This document shows positions 34,640 through 43,523 of a stretch of DNA of 64,000 nt, one piece after another. Position 1 is the stretch's first letter, and each line of letters opens with the position of its first letter. The translations under genes and the position numbers were made by a program. The notes under the pieces are model-generated. The model was not told where the DNA came from. It was given only the letters and a program-made list of their open reading frames with translations, and ran no database searches. Source of the DNA: Hymenobacter monticola (GTDB taxonomy: Bacteria; Bacteroidota; Bacteroidia; Cytophagales; Hymenobacteraceae); contig NZ_CP094534.1 of NCBI RefSeq assembly GCF_022811645.1, forward strand, positions 558,001 to 622,000, written 5' to 3'.

Positions 34640-35875
34640 ATGGCCATTCTTACCCCCGAGCCCAACCCGTTTCAGTCCTTTTGGTGGGGCGGCTACGAGT
34701 GCACCGACCAACTCAACGCCTTTGGCAACCGCGTCGATTTCCTGCCCCTCACCGGCCATTTGCAGTTGATTGACGAAGATTATGCGGCCCAGAAGCCGTT
34801 CAACATCGGCACCGTGCGCGAGGGCATTCGCTGGGCCATGATTGAGAAAACGCCCTACCACTACGATTTCAGCACCGTGAAAACCATACTGGACGCGGGC
34901 AAGCGCCACGGCGTGCAGCAAATCTGGGACCTGTGCCACTTCGGCTACCCCGACGACCTCACGCCGCTGCACCCCATGTTTGCCCGGCGCTTTGCCGCGC
35001 TCTGCCGCGCGTTTGTGGATTTCTACCGCTCCGAGCGGCCCGACGACGTTCTCATCGTCACGCCCATCAACGAGGTCAGCTTCATCAGCTGGCTGGGCGG
35101 CGAGGCCAACGGTACCTCGCCCTACTGCCACGGCCAGGGCTGGCGCGTGAAGTACGGCCTGATGCGCGCCTACATCGAGGGCAGCTACGCCCTGCGCGAG
35201 GCCGACCCCAGCATTCGCCTGCTCACCACCGAGCCGCTCATCAGCATTGTGCCGCCGCCCAACCCCTGGCCCCAGCACCGCCGCGAGGCCCGCGACTCGC
35301 ACAACAACCAGTTTCAGGCCACCGACATCCTCTGCGGCCGCCTGTGCCCCGAGCTGGGCGGCTCGCCCGAGCTGCTCGACATCGTGGGTTTTAACTACTA
35401 TTACGACAACCAGTGGCAGCTGCACCCCTACCAGAAGCTGGGCTGGAACGACGTGCAGATGGACCCGCGCTGGGTGCCGCTGCACAAGCTGCTGCGCAAG
35501 GCCTACCAGCGCTACGGCCGCCCCTTTGCCATCACCGAAACCAGCCACCCCGGCGTGGACCGGCCCATTTGGTGGAAAATGATAGCCGAAGAGTGCGCCC
35601 ACGTGCTGCGCAAGGGCCTGCCGCTGCAAGGCGTGTGCATCTACCCGCTCATCGACCGGCCCGACTGGGACCACCTCGACCAGTGGCACCGCTCCGGCCT
35701 CTGGGACGCCGACCTTTCGCAGCCCGGCCCGGCCCGCGTGCTGCACCAGCCCAGCGCTGAGGCCCTGCTCCGCGCCCAGGCCGAAGTAGCCGCCGCCAAG
35801 CCGCCCCGCCGCCGGCAAAGCGCTACCAGTATGCAAGCCAGCTTGTCGCTGGCCGCGCCTATTTTCAAGCCGTGA
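34640..35875 (+). CDS. GH1-like glycoside hydrolase
   Basis: A 411-residue cytosolic TIM-barrel enzyme. Despite weak N-terminal similarity it shows the two family 1 (clan A) catalytic sites: TPINEVSF (acid/base about Glu145) and PFAITETSHPG (nucleophile about Glu300), spaced as expected, plus VGFNYYYDN near the active site. It probably hydrolyses or transfers a beta-glycoside; a family-specific substrate is unclear. The Ala/Arg-rich tail after residue 375 is disordered. Its stop overlaps the methyltransferase start (GTGA). Confidence 0.8.
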   Translation: MAILTPEPNPFQSFWWGGYECTDQLNAFGNRVDFLPLTGHLQLIDEDYAAQKPFNIGTVREGIRWAMIEKTPYHYDFSTVKTILDAGKRHGVQQIWDLCHFGYPDDLTPLHPMFARRFAALCRAFVDFYRSERPDDVLIVTPINEVSFISWLGGEANGTSPYCHGQGWRVKYGLMRAYIEGSYALREADPSIRLLTTEPLISIVPPPNPWPQHRREARDSHNNQFQATDILCGRLCPELGGSPELLDIVGFNYYYDNQWQLHPYQKLGWNDVQMDPRWVPLHKLLRKAYQRYGRPFAITETSHPGVDRPIWWKMIAEECAHVLRKGLPLQGVCIYPLIDRPDWDHLDQWHRSGLWDADLSQPGPARVLHQPSAEALLRAQAEVAAAKPPRRRQSATSMQASLSLAAPIFKP

Positions 35876-36363
35876 ACCCAGTCACGGCCTACCTCAATAC
35901 TCCCCTCGGCCTGCTGGCCCTCACCGGCTCCGAAGCGGGGCTGAGCGCCGTCACGTTTCTCAACGACGCCACCGAAACAGCTACTGCAGCGGCGGCCGTG
36001 CCGGAGTGCCTGCGCGAGGCGCACCGCCAGCTACAGGCCTATTTCGGGCGGGAGCTGCGGGAGTTCAGCCTGACGTATGCACCAGCTTTCGGCACCGATT
36101 TTCAGCGACAGGTGTGGCAGGCGATGCTGGGCATCACCTACGGCCGCACAGCCTCTTACCTGGATGTGGCCAAGCTGCTGAACAATCCCAAGTCGGTGCG
36201 GGCCGTGGGCGCGGCCAATGGGCAGAACCCGCTCGCCATTGTGTGCCCCTGCCACCGCATCATCGGGGCCGATGGCAGCCTGACGGGCTACGCCGGCGGC
36301 ATGCACCGCAAAAAGTGGCTGCTGGAATTTGAGCAGCCCACGCGGCAGGGCGGGCTGTTTTAA
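35872..36363 (+). CDS. ogt: Methylated-DNA--protein-cysteine methyltransferase
   Basis: A 163-residue suicide enzyme removing alkyl groups from O6-alkylguanine. The active Cys is in IVCPCHRIIGADGSLTGYAG (about Cys127). DNA-binding helix-turn-helix: FQRQVWQAMLGITYGRTASY and the RAVGAANGQNP finger are intact. It begins at GTG 35872 inside the last codons of the GH1-like gene, so the two are translationally coupled. Confidence 0.94.
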   Translation: MNPVTAYLNTPLGLLALTGSEAGLSAVTFLNDATETATAAAAVPECLREAHRQLQAYFGRELREFSLTYAPAFGTDFQRQVWQAMLGITYGRTASYLDVAKLLNNPKSVRAVGAANGQNPLAIVCPCHRIIGADGSLTGYAGGMHRKKWLLEFEQPTRQGGLF

Positions 36364-36368
36364 GTTAA

Positions 36369-36447
36369 AACGAGTACCCCGAAGCTCCTGCTTCGGTCGT
36401 TGAACGATTCCAACGCGAGCCGAAGCAGGAGCTTCGGGGTACTCGTT
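36369..36447. repeat. Palindromic element, family A copy 3
   Basis: Perfect 28-base arms (36369-36396 and 36420-36447) with core CCGAAGCTCCTGCTTCGG; the loop contains TCGTTGAACGATT. It starts six bases after the methyltransferase stop and ends two bases before the esterase stop on the other strand, acting as a convergent spacer. Confidence 0.9.
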
Positions 36448-36448
36448 C

Positions 36449-37333
36449 TTACGCCCCCACAAACTTCAGCAGCCCCTGGTAAATAACATTGTGCTGCCAA
36501 TACAGCTGCAGCACCATGGGAATGTGGTGCCGGCCGGGAATGATGTTATAAGACGCGGGCTGCCCGATGGCATTCAGTCGGTCGCGAAATCGGCCTGAGC
36601 TGCCGCTGATGCTCGGGTACGTTTCGCCGCCCAGGTAGAACAGGAAGGGCGGAATTCCTGGCCGGATTTTGTAGATGGCCGACATTTCCTTCCACACCGC
36701 GGGGTCGTTGCAGAAGGGCACTTTGTACTGCGCGTCGCCCTCGTAGCGCATTTCCTTGAGGTAGCTGTACATGTCCAGCCCGGCCGGGTCGTCCATGATG
36801 GCGCCGCGCACGGGGTTTTGCGGGAGGCCGTTTCTTGCCAGCAAGGCGTCGTCGGTGGCCAGCAGGGCCGCCAGTCCGCCGCCGGCCGAGTGGCCCATCA
36901 CGAACACGCGAGCCGGGTCGCCGCCGTACCGGGAGATGTTGGCGACGGTCCAGGCCAGGGCACGGGCACAGTCGGCGGCTTGCTCGGGCACGTGCACGGG
37001 CGGCGCCAAGCGGTAGTTAATGATGACGGCCACTACGCCCTGCTTGGCCAGGCGCCGGCCGATGAAGGTATAGATGTTCTTGTTGCCGCTTGTCCAGCTG
37101 CCGCCGTGAATGAACAACACCACCGGGTAGCCGGCCGCCGCGGATGCCGGTTTTTTAGGTGAATACACATCCAGCACGTGCCGCTCCTTATCGAAATCGG
37201 GCGCAGAAATGGCCACGTACGCCACGTTTTTGGTGCGGTGGCTGGGCCGGGCCATGGCAAACTCAGTGGCCAAAATGACCACCACGGCAGCCAACAACAC
37301 GGCCACGGGGCCCAACAACAGAAATCGACGCAT
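36449..37333 (-). CDS. Exported alpha/beta hydrolase (HGG esterase family)
   Basis: A 294-residue hydrolase with an N-terminal signal/anchor helix (ATG 37333, MRRFLLLGPVAVLLAAVVVI). Oxyanion-hole FIHGGSWTSGN and nucleophile VFVMGHSAGGGL are present, with the catalytic His in IIPGRHHIPM near the end. It probably cleaves small esters in the periplasm. The longer start in frame was rejected for lack of a signal sequence. Confidence 0.88.
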   Translation of the reverse strand: MRRFLLLGPVAVLLAAVVVILATEFAMARPSHRTKNVAYVAISAPDFDKERHVLDVYSPKKPASAAAGYPVVLFIHGGSWTSGNKNIYTFIGRRLAKQGVVAVIINYRLAPPVHVPEQAADCARALAWTVANISRYGGDPARVFVMGHSAGGGLAALLATDDALLARNGLPQNPVRGAIMDDPAGLDMYSYLKEMRYEGDAQYKVPFCNDPAVWKEMSAIYKIRPGIPPFLFYLGGETYPSISGSSGRFRDRLNAIGQPASYNIIPGRHHIPMVLQLYWQHNVIYQGLLKFVGA

Positions 37334-37525
37334 AAAACGGAAACGAATGAAATATCGCCAGGTTTGAGAAAGCGCCCAGCTGCGGCTCACCTACGCCCGG
37401 GCGGCGCCAGCAGTTTGCCGGGGGCCGCAATAGCGCAGACTTTTCATGCGCTTCGCCACACGGCCTGGAAGTGGCTCGGGTTGCGCCGGGGGCGCACGAA
37501 AAGCCTGCGCTACAGCCTCTGGCTT

Positions 37526-37533
37526 TATCTTTG
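37526..37533 (+). promoter_or_regulatory. -7 box upstream of the TPR protein gene
   Basis: TATCTTTG matches TAnnTTTG 88 bases before the start codon, in the 287-base divergent region 37334-37620; no TTTG at the usual upstream distance. Confidence 0.4.
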
Positions 37534-37620
37534 TCAGAAACCGCGGCTAGCCCTTTTTAATAGCCGTCAGCTTTACTCATTCATTTATTTTTCAAGGTGT
37601 TTATCTCTGCTTCGCTCAAA

Positions 37621-38367
37621 ATGATTTCCTCGGCGCTGACGGCGGCTTTGCTGCTGGGCGTGCTGCTGGCGACGCCGGCCCAGGCCCAGCGCCGGGGCAA
37701 AACCTCGGCCGCCAACCCCGACGGCAGCCTCGCCACCACCTCCACCGCGCCCGGCCGCCCAGCGCGCCTGCAGCCCATGTTTGGCGGTCTCAGCCCCGCC
37801 CAGGCCACCCAGCTTATTGGCGAGGCGCAGCTCAAGGCCATTGCCGCCAGCTTTGGCTCCACGGCTGAGGCCAGCGCGTTTTTCACCAGCAAAGGCTACG
37901 AATACCTGCGCGAAAACCAGCCCGACACGGCCGTGTACCGCTTCAACCTGGCCTGGCTGCTCGACCCCAAAAACGCCGAGGCCTACCGGGGCCTGGGCGT
38001 GGTGGCTAGCAACGCCTCCACGCCCGACGCCGCCATTGGCCTGCTAACCAAGGGCTTGGCGCTTGCCCCCAGCAGCGCGGTGCTGATGAGCGACCTGGGC
38101 ACCAGCCACCTCATCCGCTACAACCAGACCAAGAAGAAAAAAGACCTCGCCACCGGCATGGAGCTGCTGCAGCGCGCCACCGCCGCCGACCCCGCCAACG
38201 CCGTGGCCTGGCAAGAGCTGGCCCGCGGCTACTTCTACCAGGAGAAATACACCGAGGCCTGGAACGCCGTGCACAAAGGCCAGTCCATCAGCCCCACCAG
38301 CCTCGATTTTAACCTCGTGTCGGACCTGCTGGCCAAGCAGCCCGACCCGCAGGGCACCTTCAAATAA
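37621..38367 (+). CDS. Exported TPR-repeat protein
   Basis: A 248-residue exported protein: signal peptide from ATG 37621 (MISSALTAALLLGVLLA, cleaved after QAQ). A Pro/Ser/Thr-rich linker leads to about four TPR-like helical pairs (residues 75-235), for example YLRENQPDTAVYRFNLAWLL and LATGMELLQRATAADPANAV. TPRs mediate protein contacts; the partner is unknown. An in-frame GTG 24 bases earlier is possible. The beta-barrel gene follows 78 bases later. Confidence 0.82.
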   Translation: MISSALTAALLLGVLLATPAQAQRRGKTSAANPDGSLATTSTAPGRPARLQPMFGGLSPAQATQLIGEAQLKAIAASFGSTAEASAFFTSKGYEYLRENQPDTAVYRFNLAWLLDPKNAEAYRGLGVVASNASTPDAAIGLLTKGLALAPSSAVLMSDLGTSHLIRYNQTKKKKDLATGMELLQRATAADPANAVAWQELARGYFYQEKYTEAWNAVHKGQSISPTSLDFNLVSDLLAKQPDPQGTFK

Positions 38368-38445
38368 CTGCGGGCCGACAGACGGATTCCGGCAGCTTTG
38401 GCGTTGCGGTTCGTATACGCGCTTTCATCACCCATTTCTAATAGC

Positions 38446-39180
38446 ATGCGGTTTCGCCTTTTTATCCTGGCAGTGTTGGCGGCTGGCTTTTTCAGCAGCC
38501 AGACGGCTCACGCCCAATACCATTACTCGGTGCGGCACTACAACCGCCAGGGCCGCCCTTATTACCGGGGGCCGCTGCACGTCACGCTCGGCGGGGGCAC
38601 GGGCCTCTACAACGGCGACCTGGGCAACAGCCCCGGCGACAATTTCTTTGGCCCGGCCATCAGCGCGGGCATCCTCTACCGCCTCACGCCGCACCTGCAC
38701 CTGGGCAGCGAGTTCAGCTACCTGAAACTGGGGGCCCGCGACAAGGCCAAGGAGCGGGGCCTGGCCTTCAGCAGCACCAACGGCCTGGGCACGCTTTTCC
38801 TGCGGTTCGACCTGCTGCCCGACGAGTCCATTTTCGCATCCTCCGTAACCGAGGCACCCACGTTCCAGGTGTTCGTGCAGGGCGGCGCCGGCCTGCTGCT
38901 GTTCGACCCCCGCTCCTACCTGGGCACCACGAGCCCAGGCGATAAAACGGTGTACCTAGCCCCGGAACGCAACGACTACCCCTACCTGGCCGGCGTGGCG
39001 CCGGTGGGTGGCGGCTTCAGCGTGCGCCTCACCGACCAGCTCCGCGCCAACGTCGAAGCCAACTACTACTTCACCACCACCGACCAACTCGACGACATCA
39101 GCGTGAAGCTGGGCGGGGCCTCGCGCGGCAACGACGGCTTTGGCACCGTGATGCTCAAGCTCGACTACTCGCTGGAGTAG
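38446..39180 (+). CDS. Outer-membrane beta-barrel protein
   Basis: A 244-residue exported protein: signal peptide from ATG 38446 (MRFRLFILAVLAAGFFSSQT, cut near AHAQ). Alternating strands typical of an eight-stranded barrel follow: LHVTLGGGTGLYNGDL, LHLGSEFSYLKLG, FQVFVQGGAGLLLFDP and LRANVEANYYFTTTDQ, ending KLDYSLE. No enzymatic motif. It probably shares a transcript with the TPR protein; a palindrome and terminator follow. Confidence 0.82.
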   Translation: MRFRLFILAVLAAGFFSSQTAHAQYHYSVRHYNRQGRPYYRGPLHVTLGGGTGLYNGDLGNSPGDNFFGPAISAGILYRLTPHLHLGSEFSYLKLGARDKAKERGLAFSSTNGLGTLFLRFDLLPDESIFASSVTEAPTFQVFVQGGAGLLLFDPRSYLGTTSPGDKTVYLAPERNDYPYLAGVAPVGGGFSVRLTDQLRANVEANYYFTTTDQLDDISVKLGGASRGNDGFGTVMLKLDYSLE

Positions 39181-39191
39181 GTTTTTATTTT

Positions 39192-39293
39192 CTGTCATCC
39201 TGAGCATTCTGCGAAAGCAGAGACGAAGGACCTTATCACGCCCGGACAAGTCGCTTCAACGTGGTAAGGTCCTTCGCTGCACTCAGGATGACA
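39192..39293. repeat. Palindromic element (GTCATCCTGAG...GAAGGACCTT family)
   Basis: TGTCATCCTGAG (from 39193) and CGAAGGACCTTATCAC (39224-39239) mirror GTGGTAAGGTCCTTCG (39261-39276) and CTCAGGATGACA (39282-39293); the left half carries an extra segment. The loop contains TCGCTTCAACG. Located 12 bases after the barrel gene's stop. Confidence 0.75.
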
Positions 39294-39300
39294 AACAACA

Positions 39301-39333
39301 AAAAGGCCCGCCAGCATTGCTGACGGGCCTTTT
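39301..39333. terminator. Bidirectional terminator between convergent genes
   Basis: 15-bp stem AAAAGGCCCGCCAGC / GCTGACGGGCCTTTT (one G.U), loop ATT, T-tract. Serves the beta-barrel gene (plus) and the M4 protease gene (minus). Confidence 0.85.
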
Positions 39334-39357
39334 TAATGGCATTCGGTTAGCAAAAGG

Positions 39358-41823
39358 CTATTCCTTCACAAAGCGCTGGTGGAACACTTTCTGGCCGTCG
39401 CTCACGCTGATGGTGTACATGCCCTTGGCCAGGCCGCTGATGTTGAGCACGCCGTTGTTGAGCGTAGTGCCGGTCATGCGGGCGCCGCGCACGTCGCTCA
39501 CCGTCACGGCGGTTACTTCAGCGTTGCCGGGCAGCACCAGGCGCAGGGCGTCGGTGGCCGGGTTCGGGAACAGCTCCAGGGTGCGGGCCAGCTCGTTGCC
39601 GAGCGGCGTAGCATCACCAGTCAGCATGGTGGGCGCAATGGCCGCGCCGCCCGTGATGTTGAGAGTGTAGTCTTCGGCCTCGCCGTAGCTGAAGGTGCCG
39701 CAGCTGGTGGTGGCCGAGTTGTCGCTCATAATCACGCGCATCACCGTGCTGCCGTTGCGGGCCGTGGTGGGCACCGTGAAGGTGGCGCTCAGGGTGCCGG
39801 CGCTGGCGCTGCTGCCGCTTACTACCAACTCGCCGGCATCGGTAAACACGCCGTTGCGGTTGTAGTCGATGTACACCTTCCAGTACTCGGTGTAGGCGGT
39901 GCTGGTGAAGCCGGCCGAGAAATACACCGTCTGCGACGAGCCGGCGGCTACGCTGGTGCTCAGGGCCGTGCCATTGTAGTAGCCGGCATCTTTGCCCGAA
40001 GTGCGGTTGATGCTGCCCAGTTGCACAAGGTCAATCCACTCGTACGACTGGCTGGTGCCCTTGATGGTGCAGTAAGTGGTAGTGGTGGGGGGCGGCGTGG
40101 TGGTGCCACCGCCGCTGTAGGCGGCGCCTACGCCCACGGCGTACCAGGCGTTGGTCACGGCAATTACCTGGGCTGACCCGGCGCCGTAGAGGTCGGTAGC
40201 CGCCTGAATGGCGTAGGTGCGGGCCTGGGCGTAGGTCGAGCTGGCCGTCATGTACACGCTTTCCATGCGGTAGGTGATTTTGGCAGCCGCATCAATGCCC
40301 TGGCCGGTCACGCTGTAGGTGTTGCCGCCTTCGTTGGTGCCCGATTTGCCCACCGCCAGGATGTAGAACCAGTGGTTGAGCACGCCCGAGTTGGTGTGCA
40401 CGCCGCCCTGGTCATTCGCATTCGAGGGCGACGACGACAGCGGCGCCCAGTACTGGCCCTTGTAGTAAGCCGGCTGGCCCAACGACTTGGGGTCGCTCAT
40501 CGAGCGCAACGCGGCCTGCTGCTTGTCGATTTCCTCGCCGATGAGCCAGGTGTTCTTGGCTTTCACGCCGCCCGAGGTGAAACCCAGGTTGGCCACTGCA
40601 TAGGCTTCAATGCTGGCACCCCAGATGTCAGACAGGCCCTCGTTCATGGCGCCCGACTCGTTGGCGTAGGTAAGGTTGGCGGTTTTCTCGCACACGGCGT
40701 GGCCGATTTCGTGGCCGCACACGTCCAGCGACGTCAGCGGGCGGAAACGGGTGGCGCCGTCGCCGTAGGTCATGCGCACCCCGTCCCAGTAAGCGTTTTC
40801 GTAGCCGGCGCCGCCGGGCACATCGTCGAAGTGCACGTAGCTCTTGATGATGGCGCCGTTGTTGTCGAAGCTGTTGCGGCCGTGCACGTTTTTCCAGTAA
40901 TCGTAGGTGGCCTGGGCGCCCACGTGGGCGTCGCCGGCCACGTTGTCGAAGTTGGCGTTGTTGTATTCAGCCGACGTCCAGTTGTTGTCGGCGTCAATGA
41001 AGTCGACGGCCGAGGTGTAGCTGTTGCTCTTGCGGCAGTTGAAGGTCTGGATGCCCAGGCCGCGGGTGGTTTCGCGCAGGAAGTAGCCGCCGGTGGTAGT
41101 CCCGTCGGCAAACGAGCGGGAGCCGCTGTAGGCCGTGGCAAAGGTGCCCGTAGCCGCCGCGTGCTTGATGATGTTGTCCTGCAGCACCACTTGGCCGGTG
41201 TTGGCGTCAACGTACACGTAGGAGCGGCTGATGGGCTGCGCGGCGTACACGTTGAACTTCCAAGCCAGCACCAGTGGGCCATTTTCGGGGTTCTGGCGCA
41301 GGTCGCGCACAATCACCAGCTCGCCGGCCGGCGCAAATTCGCTGGCGTTGGCCTCGTTGGTTTGCCACATGTACTTGCGGGCGCCCACGTGGGCCAGGGC
41401 CCGGCTCAGGGCCGTGCTCTCGTTCAGGCCGGGCGTGGTGTTCAGGCCCGAAATGCGCTCAAAGTCGCCGCTGATGCTTTCCACCGTGCCGCCCTTGGCG
41501 TGCACCGTGTAGTCGGCGTGCTCCACGCGAATGCCCTGGTAGTACTGCAAGAATTTCTGATGCGTGAAGCCGAGCTGGTCGGTTTCGACGCGGGCCACGC
41601 GCATCTGGTCGGCGTTGGTGAGGGCCAGCTGTTGGCGCAGCACCTGCTCGCCGTTGAGGCCGCGGTTGGCCATCTTGCCTTCGGTGTTGAACTGCACCAG
41701 CACGGGCTGCTTGTCGTCGCCCAAAACTTTGGTTTGGATGCGCGCGGCATCCTGAGCCTGGGCCGTGGTAGCGGCCAGTGCGCCGAGCAGGGTTAATGCT
41801 ACAGCTGAGTATTGTTTTCTCAT
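39358..41823 (-). CDS. Secreted M4 metallopeptidase (thermolysin family) with T9SS sorting domain
   Basis: An 821-residue extracellular zinc protease. Order: signal peptide (1-23, ending TTAQAQ); FTP/PepSY-like propeptide (about 25-215); catalytic domain with CGHEIGHAVCEKTA (His371, Glu372, His375) and GAMNEGLSDIWG (Glu395, third ligand); a GEVED domain (about 590-725, with SYGEAEDYTLNI); and a T9SS type A sorting domain (from LELFPNPATDALR, ending VFHQRFVKE). It would be activated by propeptide removal and displayed or released through the type IX system. Confidence 0.95.
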   Translation of the reverse strand: MRKQYSAVALTLLGALAATTAQAQDAARIQTKVLGDDKQPVLVQFNTEGKMANRGLNGEQVLRQQLALTNADQMRVARVETDQLGFTHQKFLQYYQGIRVEHADYTVHAKGGTVESISGDFERISGLNTTPGLNESTALSRALAHVGARKYMWQTNEANASEFAPAGELVIVRDLRQNPENGPLVLAWKFNVYAAQPISRSYVYVDANTGQVVLQDNIIKHAAATGTFATAYSGSRSFADGTTTGGYFLRETTRGLGIQTFNCRKSNSYTSAVDFIDADNNWTSAEYNNANFDNVAGDAHVGAQATYDYWKNVHGRNSFDNNGAIIKSYVHFDDVPGGAGYENAYWDGVRMTYGDGATRFRPLTSLDVCGHEIGHAVCEKTANLTYANESGAMNEGLSDIWGASIEAYAVANLGFTSGGVKAKNTWLIGEEIDKQQAALRSMSDPKSLGQPAYYKGQYWAPLSSSPSNANDQGGVHTNSGVLNHWFYILAVGKSGTNEGGNTYSVTGQGIDAAAKITYRMESVYMTASSTYAQARTYAIQAATDLYGAGSAQVIAVTNAWYAVGVGAAYSGGGTTTPPPTTTTYCTIKGTSQSYEWIDLVQLGSINRTSGKDAGYYNGTALSTSVAAGSSQTVYFSAGFTSTAYTEYWKVYIDYNRNGVFTDAGELVVSGSSASAGTLSATFTVPTTARNGSTVMRVIMSDNSATTSCGTFSYGEAEDYTLNITGGAAIAPTMLTGDATPLGNELARTLELFPNPATDALRLVLPGNAEVTAVTVSDVRGARMTGTTLNNGVLNISGLAKGMYTISVSDGQKVFHQRFVKE

Positions 41824-42031
41824 TTAATGGATGAAAAATGTGGTGGGAAGGACTTAGCACGTTTTGCAATATTCGTGCTTTAACAGCCGCAACATAGTCA
41901 TTATTTCAGTCCGCAAACGTTACCGATTAAAAATTTTAATACAAATGACAAAATTTTGAACAAATGATGAAGACGGATTTGCACTCAGGCAAATTGAAAT
42001 AATCCTTTACCCTGAAATGGCCAGACTGGAC

Positions 42032-43363
42032 TTATTTTTGCTGCGATTGGGCACGGCTGAGGTAGTCGGCGGCTAAGGTCGACAGTGTCTTTACGCCCAA
42101 GGTCAGCCCGCTCTCGTCGATGCGGAAGCCGGCCGTGTGGTGGTCGGCCGCGGCAGCGGGGTCCTGCCCTTTGGCCATGCCGCCCACGAACAGAAACAGA
42201 CCCGGCACCTTCTCCTGGTAGAAAGAAAAGTCCTCGGCACCCGTCACGGCCTTCATTTCCTGCACGTGCGCCGGGCCGGCCACGGCTTGTAGCGTGGGCA
42301 GCATGCGGGCCGTGAGGGCGGGGTCGTTGGTAGTGACGGGCACGTAGGGCTCGATGCTGACGTCGGCGGTGGCGCCGGCGCTCTCGGCAATGTTGGTGGC
42401 AATGCGGCGGATGCTGGCCCAGATTTGCTTTTGCACCTCGGGGTTGAGGGCGCGGATGGTGCCGCTCAGCTCCACATCGGGCGGAATGACGTTGTAGCGT
42501 ACGCCGCCGTTGACGGTGCCCACCGTGACCACGGCCGCGTCGTCAATGAGCTTCACCTGCCGGCTCACGATGGTTTGCAGGCCCAGGATGATTTGGGCGG
42601 CCGTCACCACGGGGTCGACGCTGTTCCAGGGGTAGGCGCCGTGCGCGCCCTTGCCGTGCACCTTGATGGTGAACCGGTCGGAGGAAGCCATTTCGCCGCC
42701 GGGGCGGTAGCTCAGGGTGCCCACCTCGGTCTGGGCCTGAATGTGCACGCCGAACACGGCGTCCACCTTGGGCTTGTCGAGCACGCCCTCTTTCACCATG
42801 AGCTTGGCGCCGCCTTCCACGCCGGGCAGGGAGCCTTCCTCGGCAGGTTGAAAGATGAACTTCACGGTGCCGGGCAGGTCGGCTTTCACCTGGCTGAGCA
42901 CCTCGGCGGCACCCATGAGCATGGCCACGTGGGTGTCGTGGCCGCAGGCGTGCATCACGCCCACGGGCTGGCCCAGGTAGGTGGCTTTCACCTTGGAGGC
43001 AAAGGGCAGGTCGTTGGCTTCGGTGAGGGGCAGGCCGTCCATGTCGGCGCGCAGAGCCACCACGGGGCCGGGCTTGCCCCCTCGCAGCACGCCTACTACG
43101 CCGGTGCGGGCCACACCTGTTTGCACTTCCAGACCCAGCTTCTTGAGGTGCGCGGCAATGAGGGCAGCGGTGCGGGTTTCCTGGTTGCCTAGCTCGGGGT
43201 GCTCGTGAATGTCGCGCCGCCAAGCAATGACCTTGGCTTCTTCTTGGGTGGCCAGTTGGGCAATGCGGGCATTGAGGGCGGCGTTTTGGGCCTGCGCGGC
43301 GGGGGCGGCAAGGCCCAAGGCAGCTGTGGTGGCCAGCAAGGAAAGCGTATAGTTGAAGCGCAT
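42032..43363 (-). CDS. Exported M20-family amidohydrolase
   Basis: A 443-residue metal-dependent amidohydrolase of the M20D group (hippurate hydrolase/indole-acetyl-amino acid hydrolase-like). ATG 43363 begins the signal peptide MRFNYTLSLLATTAALGLAA (cut after QAQ). Motifs: RRDIHEHPELGNQE, ALRADMDGLPL, MHACGHDTHVAMLMG (metal His/Cys), IFQPAEEG, then AVTGAEDFSFYQEKVPG. It hydrolyses N-acyl amino acids in the periplasm; exact substrate unknown. The gap to the M4 gene (41824-42031) is AT-rich and empty. Confidence 0.92.
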   Translation of the reverse strand: MRFNYTLSLLATTAALGLAAPAAQAQNAALNARIAQLATQEEAKVIAWRRDIHEHPELGNQETRTAALIAAHLKKLGLEVQTGVARTGVVGVLRGGKPGPVVALRADMDGLPLTEANDLPFASKVKATYLGQPVGVMHACGHDTHVAMLMGAAEVLSQVKADLPGTVKFIFQPAEEGSLPGVEGGAKLMVKEGVLDKPKVDAVFGVHIQAQTEVGTLSYRPGGEMASSDRFTIKVHGKGAHGAYPWNSVDPVVTAAQIILGLQTIVSRQVKLIDDAAVVTVGTVNGGVRYNVIPPDVELSGTIRALNPEVQKQIWASIRRIATNIAESAGATADVSIEPYVPVTTNDPALTARMLPTLQAVAGPAHVQEMKAVTGAEDFSFYQEKVPGLFLFVGGMAKGQDPAAAADHHTAGFRIDESGLTLGVKTLSTLAADYLSRAQSQQK

Positions 43364-43471
43364 AAGCAAAGCAATTTTTCGGCGGTGAATGAGCCCGTAG
43401 CGGCACCTGCGGGCGGGTTGCAATGTTACGCCAACGCTACCAACTCCCGCGCGGCAGTCAAGCTTATGCCG

Positions 43472-43479
43472 TATTTTTG
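43472..43479 (+). promoter_or_regulatory. -7 box upstream of the PAP2 gene
   Basis: TATTTTTG is a full TAnnTTTG match 45 bases before the GTG start at 43524; no -33 TTTG seen. Confidence 0.45.
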
Positions 43480-43523
43480 TGGGATAATTCATTCCTGGTT
43501 AATTATCTGACTGCCTTCGCCCT

